A DNA stretch of 64,000 bases from Streptomyces cinnamoneus (GCF_014650495.1 NZ_BMVB01000023.1:49956-113955), one strand, 5' to 3'. Shown: positions 38,112 to 46,543, counted from the first letter of the stretch. Notes: a model not told the origin generated them from the letters alone. A program made the numbers and translations.

Positions 38112-38864
38112 TCAGAGGGCCGTCACGGTGACGCGCTCGCTCTCGCGGCGCTTGTCGAGGCCGCCGCCGGACAGGCGGTCGAGGTGGCGGCAGAGCACGA
38201 CGGACCCGCCGGCGGCCAGCGGGGCGTAGAGGCCCGCGGAGAGCCCCTCCCAGTTGTCGTACGACAGGCCCGACAGCAGCCGGGAGCCCGGGCCGAGCCC
38301 GTGCTGACGGGCGTCGGTGCGGGCCTGCTCGGTCAGCTCGGCGCCCGTCAGCTCCCGCCCGTCCACGACGAGCGCCGGGGCGTGCGGGTCCACGGGGGCG
38401 TACGGGGCGAAGCGGTCGCCCTGGCCGGGCACCTCGACGGCGTAGTCGGCGAAGCCGGCGGGCGGCTGCGGGAAGCGACCGCCCAGGGGGCGCAGCGCCA
38501 GCGCGACGCGCTCTCCCGAACAGGCACGCGCCTCCTCCAGGGTGTCCGGCCCGCTGACGACCAGGTCGGCACCGGCCGGGTCGCCTCCCACCTCGGCGAC
38601 GACACCGACGGAGGAACAGGCGAGCAGCCAGACGGCGGTCTGCCAGTGCGCGGGCAGCAGCAGTGCGAGACGATCGCCGGGTTCGGCGGCAAGATCGCCC
38701 TGAAGCAGATTGGCGGTCTTCGCCACCCAATTGGCGAAGGTGGCCACGGACAGTTCCACGCGCTCGCCGGTGGCGTCGTCGTAGAAGGTCACGAGCGGGC
38801 GTGCCGGGTCCGCGGCGAGCGCGGAACGCAGCAGGTCGGCAGGGGTGCGATCGGTGGCGTTCAT
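38112..38864 (-). CDS. TIGR03089 family protein (truncated AMP-binding fold)
   Basis: The 250-residue protein resembles the N-terminal part of acyl-adenylate-forming enzymes: LVTFYDDATGERVELSVATF, ANWVAKTANLLQGDLAAEPG and LALLLPAHWQTAVWLLAC. It ends before the P-loop and A3-A10 motifs, so it cannot adenylate. It matches what I recall of TIGR03089, an actinobacterial family of unknown function usually next to LCP genes. ATG 38864 is the first in-frame Met of the domain. It precedes LCP5 by 102 bases in the same direction and is divergent from the amidase. Confidence 0.85.
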   Translation of the reverse strand: MNATDRTPADLLRSALAADPARPLVTFYDDATGERVELSVATFANWVAKTANLLQGDLAAEPGDRLALLLPAHWQTAVWLLACSSVGVVAEVGGDPAGADLVVSGPDTLEEARACSGERVALALRPLGGRFPQPPAGFADYAVEVPGQGDRFAPYAPVDPHAPALVVDGRELTGAELTEQARTDARQHGLGPGSRLLSGLSYDNWEGLSAGLYAPLAAGGSVVLCRHLDRLSGGGLDKRRESERVTVTAL

Positions 38865-38955
38865 CGGCGCCAGGGTACGCGTCGGCGGCCCCGGCGGTCA
38901 GCTGTGCGAGGGCGGGGGAGGGCTGCCGGGGTCGACTCGCCGTCAGTTCAGAAAT

Positions 38956-38979
38956 GGACATATTTGTTCATGTATGTCC
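38956..38979. promoter_or_regulatory. AT-rich inverted repeat upstream of amidase
   Basis: GGACATA (38956-38962) and TATGTCC (38973-38979) are exact complements 10 bases apart, 12 bases before the amidase ATG. The element stands out by AT content in the 127-base divergent gap and would overlap the likely transcription start, so it is a good candidate repressor site. Confidence 0.45.
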
Positions 38980-38991
38980 AGGATTTCAGGT

Positions 38992-40506
38992 ATGCGTGGA
39001 ATCTTTGTCTCCTCGGCCGTCACCGTGTGCGCCGCCGCCGCTCTGACCCTGCCCTTCCTCGCCATTCCGTCCGCGGCCGTCCCCGCTCCCCCCGACGGAG
39101 CCTCAGTTCCCGCCACCCGCACACCGGCCGGCGCCCACGGGGTGCCGGGGGCCACGCAGTCACTGCCGCTGGTGCCGCTCGGCCCCGCCCGCCGCGCCGC
39201 GCGCCCCGGCGGCACCCGTGCGGTGGCGCGCGGGCTGCCGCCCCGTGAGGTGGCGCGGTTCTCCCTGGTCGGCATCGTCTGGGACGACGCCGCCACCGAG
39301 CTGAGGGGTCGCGCCCAGGTCCGTACGCGGGGAGCGGGCACCACGACGTGGTCGGCCTGGCAGGACGTCCAGACGCACGACGACGACCGGCCCGACCCCC
39401 TCTCGCCCGAGGCCCGCCGCGGCCGCCCGCGCGGCGCCACCGCACCCCTGTGGGTCGGCGCCTCCGACGCCGTCCAGGTGCGGGTGCACCCCAAGGCCCC
39501 GGCCGGCCGGGCCTCCGGGGCCCCGGCGCTGCCCCCGGGCCTGCGCGTCGAGCTCGTCGACCCCGGCCGGGACCCGGCCCCGCGCGGCCGCGGCCTGGGC
39601 CGGCAGGCCCCGGCGCCCGCCCCGTCGCCCTCCGACGAGGAGACGGCCAGCTCGGCCGCCAACTACCCGCTGGCACCGCTGGGGGCCACCGAGATCCCGG
39701 CGCTGGCCAGACCGGAGTCGGAGAAGGACATCGACGCCACCCACGTGGACCTCACGGGCGCCACCGACGCCCGGCCCCCGGCGGACGGCCGCGGCGAGGC
39801 GGACCCGGAGGGCGAGGGTGCCGAGGCGCCGGGCGAAACCGTCTCCGGGCCGGCCGACGACACCGACCCCGAGGCGGACGACGCGGACCCCTGGGGCCAT
39901 TACGTCGGCGGCCGCCCGCGCATCGTCACCCGGGCCGGCTGGGGCGCCGACGAGTCGATCCGCGAGCGCGGCTTCCCGTACACCACGACCGTGCGCGCCG
40001 CCTTCGTCCACCACACGGCCTCCGGCAACGGCTACAGCTGTGCGCAGTCCGCGTCCCTCGTCCGCGGTATCTACCGCTACCACGTCGTGAGCAGCGGCTG
40101 GCGGGACATCGGCTACAACTTCCTCATCGACAAGTGCGGCACGGTCTACGAGGGCCGGGCAGGCGGTGTGGCGAAACCCGTCAGAGGCGCCCATACTCTC
40201 GGTTTCAACGCCAACAGCATGGGAATCGCCGTCCTCGGATCCTTCGGAGGGACCAACCCGCCCACCGCCGTGGTGAACGCCATCGCCGGCCTCACCGCAT
40301 GGAAGCTCGGCCTCTACGACGTCAATCCGCTCGGCACCGCGCGCCTGGTGTCCGGCGGCGGCAACCTCTTCAAGAAGGGGACCACGGTCAGGCTCAAGGT
40401 GATCTCCGGGCACCGCGACGGCTACTCCACCGAATGCCCCGGCGACCGCCTCTACAACCGGCTCGGCGCGGTCCGCACCGCGGCGGCCCGGCTCCAGGGC
40501 CGCTGA
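38992..40506 (+). CDS. Secreted N-acetylmuramoyl-L-alanine amidase (PGRP/Amidase_2)
   Basis: The 504-residue protein has a signal peptide (1-26), an N-terminal beta-rich domain (about 60-185, FSLVGIVWDDAATELRGRAQ), an acidic Pro/Asp/Glu-rich linker (about 225-300) and a C-terminal peptidoglycan-recognition amidase domain. There RIVTRAGWGADESIRERGFP is followed by AAFVHHTASGNGY (first zinc His), DIGYNFLIDKCGTVYEGRAG and VISGHRDGYSTECPGDRLYN, with the second His and the Cys zinc ligand. It cuts the amide between muramic acid and the stem peptide. I chose ATG 38992, which begins the signal peptide. Confidence 0.93.
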   Translation: MRGIFVSSAVTVCAAAALTLPFLAIPSAAVPAPPDGASVPATRTPAGAHGVPGATQSLPLVPLGPARRAARPGGTRAVARGLPPREVARFSLVGIVWDDAATELRGRAQVRTRGAGTTTWSAWQDVQTHDDDRPDPLSPEARRGRPRGATAPLWVGASDAVQVRVHPKAPAGRASGAPALPPGLRVELVDPGRDPAPRGRGLGRQAPAPAPSPSDEETASSAANYPLAPLGATEIPALARPESEKDIDATHVDLTGATDARPPADGRGEADPEGEGAEAPGETVSGPADDTDPEADDADPWGHYVGGRPRIVTRAGWGADESIRERGFPYTTTVRAAFVHHTASGNGYSCAQSASLVRGIYRYHVVSSGWRDIGYNFLIDKCGTVYEGRAGGVAKPVRGAHTLGFNANSMGIAVLGSFGGTNPPTAVVNAIAGLTAWKLGLYDVNPLGTARLVSGGGNLFKKGTTVRLKVISGHRDGYSTECPGDRLYNRLGAVRTAAARLQGR

Positions 40507-40535
40507 CCCGGCGGGGCGGAGCCGAACGTTCTGCA

Positions 40536-40541
40536 TACACT
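40536..40541 (+). promoter_or_regulatory. Candidate -10 of manC
   Basis: TACACT lies 48 bases before the TTG of manC within a CATACACT context common to Streptomyces vegetative promoters. The -35 is poor. Confidence 0.4.
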
Positions 40542-40588
40542 GGCCGCCGATCACGGCCCGGCCCCAGCAGGAAGCAGAGACAGACACA

Positions 40589-41680
40589 TTGACTTCTTCT
40601 CCAGAAGCGATCCTCCTGGTCGGGGGCAAGGGAACGCGGCTGCGCCCGCTCACGGTGCACACGCCCAAGCCGATGGTCCCGGCGGCCGGCGTCCCCTTCC
40701 TCACCCACCAGCTGGCGCGGGCCCGCGCCGCCGGGGTCGAGCACATCGTGCTCGCCACGTCCTACCTGGCGGAGGTCTTCGAGCCGTACTTCGGTGACGG
40801 CTCCGCCCTGGGACTCCACCTGGAGTACGTGACGGAGGAGGAGCCGCTGGGCACGGGCGGCGCCATCCGCAACGTCGCCTCGCGCCTGCACTCCGGCCCC
40901 GACGACCCGGTGCTGATCTTCAACGGCGACATCCTCACGGGCCTGGACATCGAGGCGCTGGTGAAGACGCACCGCACCAGCGGGGCGGACGTCTCCCTGC
41001 ATCTGTCCCGGGTCGAGGACCCCCGGGCCTTCGGCCTGGTCCCCACCGACGCGACGGGCAGGGTGACGGCCTTCCTGGAGAAGCCGCAGACGCCCGAGGA
41101 GATCGTCACCGACCAGATCAACGCGGGCGCGTACGTCTTCAACCGCTCGGTGATCGACACCATCCCCGCCGGCCGCCCGGTCTCCGTGGAACGCGAGACG
41201 TTCCCCGGCCTCCTGGCCGCAGGCGCCCACCTCCAGGGCATGGTCGACTCCGCGTACTGGCTCGACCTCGGCACCCCGCAGGCGTTCGTCCGCGGCTCGG
41301 CGGACCTGGTCCTGGGCCGCGCCCCGTCCCCGGCGGTGCCGGGCCGGTGCGGCGACAGCCTGGTCCTGGACGGCGCCCGGGTCGCCCCGGACGCCAAGCT
41401 CATGGGCGGCACCTCGGTGGGCGCGGGTGCCTGCGTGGAGGCGGGCGCACGCATCGACGGCAGCACGGTCCTGGACGGCGCGGTGATCGAGGCGGGCGCA
41501 CAGATCCGCGACTCCCTGATCGGCGCCGGCGCCCGCGTCGGGGCCCGCACGGTCCTGGACGGCGCGGTCATCGGTGACCACGCGCACATCGGCCCCGACA
41601 ACGAGCTGCGGGCCGGCGCCCGGATCTGGTGCGACGCCCGGATCCCGCAGGGAACGATCCGTTTCTCGTCGGACCAGTAA
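40589..41680 (+). CDS. manC: Mannose-1-phosphate guanylyltransferase (NDP-sugar pyrophosphorylase)
   Basis: The 363-residue enzyme joins GTP and mannose-1-phosphate to make GDP-mannose. The nucleotidyltransferase domain starts ILLVGGKGTRLRPLTVHTPK with the GGxGTRL loop and Lys; EEEPLGTGGAIRNVASRL, FNGDIL (metal Asp) and FLEKPQTPEE follow. Residues about 265-355 are left-handed beta-helix hexapeptides (VLDGAVIEAG, VGARTVLDGAVIG). It ends GTIRFSSDQ, like the mycobacterial homologue Rv3264c as I recall it. The TTG start is likely, though AGGA is 16 bases away. Its stop lies at the join of a 26-bp tandem duplication. Confidence 0.9.
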   Translation: MTSSPEAILLVGGKGTRLRPLTVHTPKPMVPAAGVPFLTHQLARARAAGVEHIVLATSYLAEVFEPYFGDGSALGLHLEYVTEEEPLGTGGAIRNVASRLHSGPDDPVLIFNGDILTGLDIEALVKTHRTSGADVSLHLSRVEDPRAFGLVPTDATGRVTAFLEKPQTPEEIVTDQINAGAYVFNRSVIDTIPAGRPVSVERETFPGLLAAGAHLQGMVDSAYWLDLGTPQAFVRGSADLVLGRAPSPAVPGRCGDSLVLDGARVAPDAKLMGGTSVGAGACVEAGARIDGSTVLDGAVIEAGAQIRDSLIGAGARVGARTVLDGAVIGDHAHIGPDNELRAGARIWCDARIPQGTIRFSSDQ

Positions 41681-41704
41681 CGATCCGTTTCTCGTCGGAC
41701 CAGT
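41653..41704. repeat. Perfect 26-bp tandem duplication across the manC stop
   Basis: Bases 41653-41678 are repeated exactly at 41679-41704 with no spacer. Copy one encodes the last manC codons; copy two lies after the stop. Because the unit starts AA and ends CAGT, the first junction reads CAG TAA, while an unduplicated allele would read CAG TAG. The protein is unchanged either way. The exact identity suggests a recent event. Copy two now sits just upstream of the DNA glycosylase promoter. Confidence 0.97.
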
Positions 41705-41713
41705 AGAGCCGCA

Positions 41714-41719
41714 TACCCT
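41714..41719 (+). promoter_or_regulatory. Candidate -10 for leaderless DNA glycosylase mRNA
   Basis: TACCCT ends 6 bases before the ATG at 41726, and no ribosome site precedes that ATG, so the mRNA is probably leaderless. Confidence 0.4.
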
Positions 41720-41725
41720 GGTCGG

Positions 41726-42628
41726 ATGGCCAGCCGAACGTGGGTCCCGCCGGGCCCGTACGACCTGGGACGCACCCTGTGCGTCCTGGCGCGCGGCCCG
41801 GGCGACCCCGCGTACCGGGTGACCGGGGACGGCGCGATCTGGCGGGCCAGCCGCACACCGCAGGGCCCGGGCACGCTCCGCATCACGGCGGTCGACGGCG
41901 AGGTCCACGCAGAGGCATGGGGCCCGGGAGCCGACTGGCTCCTGGAAACCCTCCCGTCCCTCCTGGGAGCGGCCGACGACCCGGCGGCCTTCACCCCCCG
42001 CCACCGCCTCGTCCACGAGACGCACCGCCGCAACCCCGGCCTCAGGCTGGCCCGCACGGGCCTGGTCCTGGAGTCGCTGGTCCCGTCGATCCTCGAACAG
42101 AAGGTGACCAGCGACGAGGCGTACCGCGCCTGGCGGCTGCTCCTCCAGCGCCACGGAGAACCGGCCCCCGGCCCGGCGCCCCGCATGCACGTGATGCCGG
42201 ACCCGCGCGCCTGGTCCCTGATCCCCTCCTGGGAGTGGCACAGGGCCGGGGTCGACGACAAGCGCGCGGCGACGATCGTGCGCGCGGCCCGCGTGGCGTC
42301 CCGCCTCGAAGAGGCGGCGGGGATGGACGACGCCCGGGCGTCGGCGCGCCTGCAGGCGGTGCCCGGCATCGGCCCGTGGACGACGGCGGAGACGCTGCAG
42401 CGCACCAACGGCTCGGCGGACGCGGTGACGGTCGGGGATCTGCACCTGCCGAGGATCGTGGGCTACGCCCTCACGGGCACACGAGGCACGACCGACGAGA
42501 CGATGCTGGAACTCCTGTCCCCCTACGAGGGCCAGCGCCACCGGGCGTGCCGCCTGATCCTCCTGAGCGGAGTGGCCCCGCCCCGCAGGGCCCCGCGCTT
42601 CGCGCCGAGGGACTTCACCCGCATCTAG
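41726..42628 (+). CDS. DNA-3-methyladenine glycosylase-type HhH-GPD protein
   Basis: The 300-residue protein has an N-terminal beta domain (about 1-90) and the HhH-GPD repair fold. The hairpin is LQAVPGIGPWTTAETLQRTN and the catalytic Asp lies in SADAVTVGDLHLP; SILEQKVTSDEAYRAWRLLL is the AlkA-type helix before it. It would remove alkylated bases from DNA. There is no Fe-S Cys cluster, unlike Nth/MutY. It stands alone between manC and the F420 genes, with a terminator after it. Confidence 0.9.
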   Translation: MASRTWVPPGPYDLGRTLCVLARGPGDPAYRVTGDGAIWRASRTPQGPGTLRITAVDGEVHAEAWGPGADWLLETLPSLLGAADDPAAFTPRHRLVHETHRRNPGLRLARTGLVLESLVPSILEQKVTSDEAYRAWRLLLQRHGEPAPGPAPRMHVMPDPRAWSLIPSWEWHRAGVDDKRAATIVRAARVASRLEEAAGMDDARASARLQAVPGIGPWTTAETLQRTNGSADAVTVGDLHLPRIVGYALTGTRGTTDETMLELLSPYEGQRHRACRLILLSGVAPPRRAPRFAPRDFTRI

Positions 42629-42640
42629 GGGACAGCCGGC

Positions 42641-42663
42641 GACCCCCGCCCCGACCGGGGGTC
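42641..42663. terminator. Terminator between DNA glycosylase and fbiB
   Basis: GACCCCC (42641-42647) pairs with GGGGGTC (42657-42663) across a 9-base loop; the right arm includes the first bases of the fbiB stop on the other strand. Confidence 0.6.
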
Positions 42664-43984
42664 ACCGCACCACGACGAACGCGTCGGCGGACCGCGCGGC
42701 CCGCTCCGGCGCCGGAACGGCAGGCCGCCCGATGGCGACGGCCCCCATCGGATCCCACCCCTCCGGCAGGTCCAGCACACTCCGCACCACGTCCCGGCAG
42801 AACATCGTCGACGACACCCACGCCGACCCCAGCCGCTCGCTCGCCAGCGTCACCAGGAAGTTCTGTACGGCCGCGCCGGCCGCGACCACGAACATCTCCC
42901 GTTCCGCCGCCGACCGCCGCGCGTCCGGGTAGTCGTGCGAACCGTCCGTCACCAGGCACGGCACCGCCAGGTACGGCGCCTTCCGCAGGACGTCGCCCCG
43001 CCGCACCCGCCGCGCGATGCTCTCCTCCGAGCGCCCGTCCGCCCGCAGGTCCGCGATCCAGGCGTCCCGCATGGCGTCGAGCAGCCCCACCCGGGCGGCC
43101 TCGGACTCCAGCAGGACGAACCGCCACGGCGTCGTGTGGTGCGGCGCCGGTGCCGTCACGGCGGCGGCGACGGCCCGCCGCACCGCGCCCGGGTCGACCG
43201 GGTCGTCCGTGAACTCCCGCACCGTCCGCCGCAGGGAGACCGCTTCCCGCACGGCTTCCGAGGTGCCGAGCCGGAACATGTCGTCGACGGCGGGCCGTAC
43301 GAGCCAGCGCGCGCCTTCCTCGCCGGCGTCGCCCACGACGTGCGGGAGTCCGCGCACCACGGCGACGGGCAGGCCACCGGCCTTGCCCTTGACCAGGTCT
43401 CCGGCCGCGGCGAGCTCGTCGACGGTCGCGACGACGGTGGCAACCAGCGGGTTGCCGTGGGCGTCCACGCCGCCCCGCAGGTCGTTGGCGACCTGCACCC
43501 CGGCCGCGCCGATCGCGAAGTCGGTCACGCCCTTGCGCCAGGGCCGCCCGGCGGTGTCGGTGATCACGACGCCGACGTCCACGCCGAGGTTGGTGCGCAG
43601 CGCTTCCCGGATCTGCCGGGCGGAGGCGTCGGGGTCCTCAGGCAGCAGCAGGACCGTGCCGGCCTCGGTGTTGGAGGCGTCGACTCCGGCGGCGGCCATG
43701 ACGAGCCCGAGCCGGTTCTCGACGACGCGCAGGGTTCCCCGCCGCGCCACGAGCCGCACGGTCTCGGCGTCGATGGCGGCCTCACGGTCCTCGGCGCGGA
43801 GGATCCGCCCCTCGGCCTTGCTGAGGATCTTCGAGGTGACGACGAGGACGTCGCCGTCGGCGAGGCCGGGCAGGCCGTCGGTGAAGGCCGCGGCGGCGAT
43901 GAGCTTCGCGACGTCGTCGCCCTCGTGCACCTCGGGGATGCCGGGCAGCGCCCAGACCCGGTAGGAGGGGGCGGCGGCGCTCAC
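42662..43984 (-). CDS. fbiB: Bifunctional F420:L-glutamate ligase / dehydro-F420 reductase
   Basis: The 440-residue fusion adds glutamates to F420-0 (N-terminal CofE domain, about 1-235) and reduces dehydro-F420 with an FMN nitroreductase domain (about 250-440). CofE motifs include VLVVTSKILSKAEGRILRAE, RNRLG-like VENRLGLVMAAAGVDASNTE, VGVVITDTAGRPWRKGVTDF and GKAGGLPVAVVRGL. The nitroreductase begins LRRTVREFTDDPVDPGAVRR and has TAPAPHHTTPWRFVLLES. The GTG start overlaps the cofD stop (GTGA), so the two are coupled. This fused form is the actinobacterial type; archaea have separate proteins. Confidence 0.95.
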   Translation of the reverse strand: MSAAAPSYRVWALPGIPEVHEGDDVAKLIAAAAFTDGLPGLADGDVLVVTSKILSKAEGRILRAEDREAAIDAETVRLVARRGTLRVVENRLGLVMAAAGVDASNTEAGTVLLLPEDPDASARQIREALRTNLGVDVGVVITDTAGRPWRKGVTDFAIGAAGVQVANDLRGGVDAHGNPLVATVVATVDELAAAGDLVKGKAGGLPVAVVRGLPHVVGDAGEEGARWLVRPAVDDMFRLGTSEAVREAVSLRRTVREFTDDPVDPGAVRRAVAAAVTAPAPHHTTPWRFVLLESEAARVGLLDAMRDAWIADLRADGRSEESIARRVRRGDVLRKAPYLAVPCLVTDGSHDYPDARRSAAEREMFVVAAGAAVQNFLVTLASERLGSAWVSSTMFCRDVVRSVLDLPEGWDPMGAVAIGRPAVPAPERAARSADAFVVVR

Positions 43985-44952
43985 CGGCGGACCTCCTCGG
44001 CCAGGGCCAGGGCCTCGCGGGCCATGGCGGCGGTGGCCTCGACGTCGGTCATCATCAGCGGCACGGCGCGGCACCGGATCCCGGCGTCCTCGACGCCGCC
44101 CACGGCCGCGGCGTCGACGGTGTCGACGAGCCAGCCGTCGAGCAGCCCGGGCCCGTAGTGCCGGGCGACGGCGTCGGCGGTGGAGTCGACGCCGACGGCG
44201 GCGAGCACCTTGTCGGCCATGCCCCGCACCGGCGCTCCGCCGACGATGGGGGAGAGTCCGACCACGGGGGCGGTGGCGTCGGCGACGGCTTCCCGGATGC
44301 CGGGCACACCCAGGATGGTGCCGATGCTGACCACGGGGTTGGAGGGCGGGAAGAGAATGACGTCCGCGGCGGCGATCGCCTCCAGGACGCCGGGCGCCGG
44401 CTTCGCCTGCTCGGCCCCGACGGGCACGATCGCGTGCGCGTCGGCCGAGGCCCGCATCCGCACCCAGTACTCCTGGAAGTGCACGGCCTTGCGGGCGCCC
44501 TCGCCGCCGTCCGGATCGTCGATCAGTACGTGCGTCTCGACGCGGTCGTCGCTCATGGGCAGCAGCCGCACGCCCGGCTGCCACCGGTCGCACAGCGCTT
44601 CGGTCACGGCGCTCAGGGGATAGCCGGCGCCGAGCATCTGCGTCCGCACGATGTGCGTGGCGAAGTCGCGGTCGCCGAGGCCGAACCACTCGGGTCCGAC
44701 CCCGTAGGCGGCCAGCTCCTCCTTCACGGCGAACGATTCGCCGGCCCTGCCCCAGCCCTGCTCCTCGTGGATGCCGCCACCGAGGGTGTACATCACGGTG
44801 TCGAGGTCGGGGCAGACCTTGAGCCCGAACAGGTGGATGTCGTCGCCGGTGTTCCCGATGACGGTGATCTCGGCGTCGGGGACTGCTGACTTGAGGCCAC
44901 GGAGGAAGCGGGCGCCCCCGATCCCGCCGGCCAGAACCACAATGCGCTGCAT
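43981..44952 (-). CDS. cofD: 2-phospho-L-lactate/phosphoenolpyruvyl transferase (F420 synthesis)
   Basis: The 323-residue enzyme (FbiA in mycobacteria) moves the phospho-acid moiety from its guanylyl carrier to the deazaflavin Fo, giving (dehydro)F420-0. It starts RIVVLAGGIGGARFLRGLKS, followed by VIGNTGDDIHLFGLKVCPDL, DTVMYTLGG and FPPSNPVVSIGTILG, all family hallmarks. ATG 44952 has no ribosome site, so the transcript may be leaderless. It precedes fbiB with overlap and follows the cysteine dioxygenase by 48 bases in the same direction. The Fo synthase and CofC genes are not in the window. Confidence 0.95.
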   Translation of the reverse strand: MQRIVVLAGGIGGARFLRGLKSAVPDAEITVIGNTGDDIHLFGLKVCPDLDTVMYTLGGGIHEEQGWGRAGESFAVKEELAAYGVGPEWFGLGDRDFATHIVRTQMLGAGYPLSAVTEALCDRWQPGVRLLPMSDDRVETHVLIDDPDGGEGARKAVHFQEYWVRMRASADAHAIVPVGAEQAKPAPGVLEAIAAADVILFPPSNPVVSIGTILGVPGIREAVADATAPVVGLSPIVGGAPVRGMADKVLAAVGVDSTADAVARHYGPGLLDGWLVDTVDAAAVGGVEDAGIRCRAVPLMMTDVEATAAMAREALALAEEVRR

Positions 44953-45000
44953 GAGGTGCAGTCTGTCAGCAGCGGGCCGTGGCTCCGCAGAAGGGCCGGG

Positions 45001-45513
45001 CTACCGCGTCGCGGCGGTGGCCGTCCCGGGCACGGAGGCGCAGTGGGCGTGGGGACGGGCCGGGTGCATGGGCATCTCGGTCAGGCCGGGGAAGTAGACG
45101 TGCAGGCTGACGGCGGGTTCGAGGGAGTCGTTGACGACCTCGTGGACGTAGCCCGGGGCGAACACGCGCTGCGTGCCGGCGGCCAGGGTGCGCCGCGCGT
45201 CGCCGGCGTGCTCGGTCAGCTCACCGCGCAGCACGGTCATCACGCCGGAGGAGCGGCCGTGGTCGTGCAGGCCGCTGCCCTGTCCGGGGACCCAGCTGAG
45301 CAGCCAGACCTCGTAGCCGGGGCCGGTGCGCAGCCGGTGGTACCAGCGGCTGGCGGCGTCGTAGCGGACGAGCGGGGCCCAGCTGCCGGTGTCGGCGGCG
45401 AGGGTGCGGGCCAGTCCGGCGAATTCGGCGACGGTGGCGGGGTGGGCGGCGGGCGGCGGCATCAGGTGCGGGACGGCGAGCGGGTCGCCGGCGATCTGGA
45501 CGTCGCTGTTCAT
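45001..45513 (-). CDS. Cysteine dioxygenase
   Basis: The 170-residue cupin oxidises L-cysteine to cysteine sulfinate with O2 and iron. The first cupin motif, GSGLHDHGRSSGVMTVLRG, holds two iron His ligands, and APGYVHEVVND supplies the third. YHRLRTGPGYEVWLLSWVPG is typical of bacterial CDO. I chose ATG 45513 with GAGGAA upstream; a 53-codon extension in frame reads like non-coding leader. It heads the transcript leading to cofD-fbiB, or at least lies next to it in the same direction, and shares a 665-base divergent region with whiB. Confidence 0.9.
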   Translation of the reverse strand: MNSDVQIAGDPLAVPHLMPPPAAHPATVAEFAGLARTLAADTGSWAPLVRYDAASRWYHRLRTGPGYEVWLLSWVPGQGSGLHDHGRSSGVMTVLRGELTEHAGDARRTLAAGTQRVFAPGYVHEVVNDSLEPAVSLHVYFPGLTEMPMHPARPHAHCASVPGTATAATR

Positions 45514-46178
45514 GGGAATGCGTTCCTCGAAGGATGTGCGGGCGCGGCACGGCCGTACGACGGCGGGACCGGGAGCCCGGAAGATCAGCTGGAGCGGAAG
45601 CGGGAGCTCTGCGGCATCAACAGCTGGAACAGCGACAGCGCGCCTGGACAGCACAGCGGGACCCGTAGGCACGGGTCAGGCTGAAGCTGGGGGTCCCCGT
45701 GACGGCAGTCAGGGGGAGGGAGGTCGCTGGCATGGCAACAAGGAGACCGGCTCGGCACGGCCTCTGTCAACCGGGTGTCCGTTTTGGTGGCAATCCTTCA
45801 CTCGTCCGGTTGGTTACCGGGGGCGAAGGTTTCGGTCGCGGAGTGTGCGGACAGTCGCCCGACGAGAGGCGTCGTAAACATCGTTCTGCGGTGGTTCCGC
45901 AACGGCCCGGCCGTGCGCTGCGTCCTCTTCTGTGTGCTTCCGCGAACGGGAGGGCCCGGGAGAGACGGGGCGCCTGTGGCGGGCGGGAGAAGTGTCCACT
46001 CTTGTGGCGGTTTGGCAACTTTCTGCTCAGCCTTGGTTCCGCAGAGTGAATAAGGGGCCCAATAGCAGATCCCGGCTTGACTGGCCCGGATCGGCGCACT
46101 TGTAATTTCACACGTGTCGTTCTGCCGCATCTGACGCGCGGCAGCACACGGGGACGCAATGACAGACGAGGGGCGCAC
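45514..46178. promoter_or_regulatory. 665-base divergent control region of cysteine dioxygenase and whiB
   Basis: No convincing gene is present. On the minus strand TTGACA (45765-45770) is a perfect -35 but is followed by only a weak TCTCCT at 18 bases. An AGCTGGGGGTCCCC element near 45687 resembles a dispersed Streptomyces repeat. GTGTC, the complement of the WhiA core GACAC, occurs near 45775 and 45993 on the plus strand. The right end carries the whiB promoter. The unusual length suits a developmentally controlled gene. Confidence 0.5.
46077..46106 (+). promoter_or_regulatory. whiB promoter
   Basis: TTGACT (46077-46082) and TGTAAT (46101-46106) are each one mismatch from the vegetative consensus, with an 18-base spacer. 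Transcription would begin near 46113, giving a leader of about 65 bases before the whiB ATG. whiB of S. coelicolor is known to have two promoters, one of them developmental; which of them this corresponds to is not shown. Confidence 0.6.
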
Positions 46179-46442
46179 ATGACCGAGCTGTTCCAGCAAC
46201 TGCTGGTCGAGGAGGCGGACGAGGAGCTCGGCTGGCAGGAGCGCGCATTGTGCGCTCAGACCGACCCCGAGTCCTTCTTCCCCGAAAAGGGCGGATCCAC
46301 GCGTGAGGCGAAGAAGGTCTGCCTTGCCTGTGAAGTCCGTTCCGAATGCCTTGAGTATGCCCTGGCCAACGACGAACGCTTTGGGATCTGGGGCGGTTTG
46401 TCCGAGCGCGAGCGCCGCCGCCTCAAGAAGGCCGCGGTCTGA
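46179..46442 (+). CDS. whiB: Fe-S transcriptional regulator WhiB
   Basis: The 87-residue protein is nearly identical, from memory, to S. coelicolor WhiB. It binds a [4Fe-4S] cluster through Cys25, Cys48, Cys51 and Cys57 and has the GIWGGLSERERRRLKK turn and basic DNA-binding tail. WhiB works with WhiA to start sporulation septation, and its mycobacterial counterpart WhiB2 is essential for division. The ATG at 46179 follows GAGGGG; an upstream in-frame extension is leader. It is monocistronic, with its own promoter and terminator. Confidence 0.98.
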   Translation: MTELFQQLLVEEADEELGWQERALCAQTDPESFFPEKGGSTREAKKVCLACEVRSECLEYALANDERFGIWGGLSERERRRLKKAAV

Positions 46443-46543
46443 GACCGGGCGTCACGACCTGACGAGATGTCGTGTCCGAGGCAGCCCACCGGGGCTGAGG
46501 GGCCGTCCGCCCCACCCACTCCCGCAGCACGCTTCATACCGCA

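Noticed and set aside
45585..45770. Cys-containing leader peptide upstream of cysteine dioxygenase (LCCPGALS segment)
   Set aside because: No start codon with a ribosome site opens a short frame there, and no attenuator hairpin follows.
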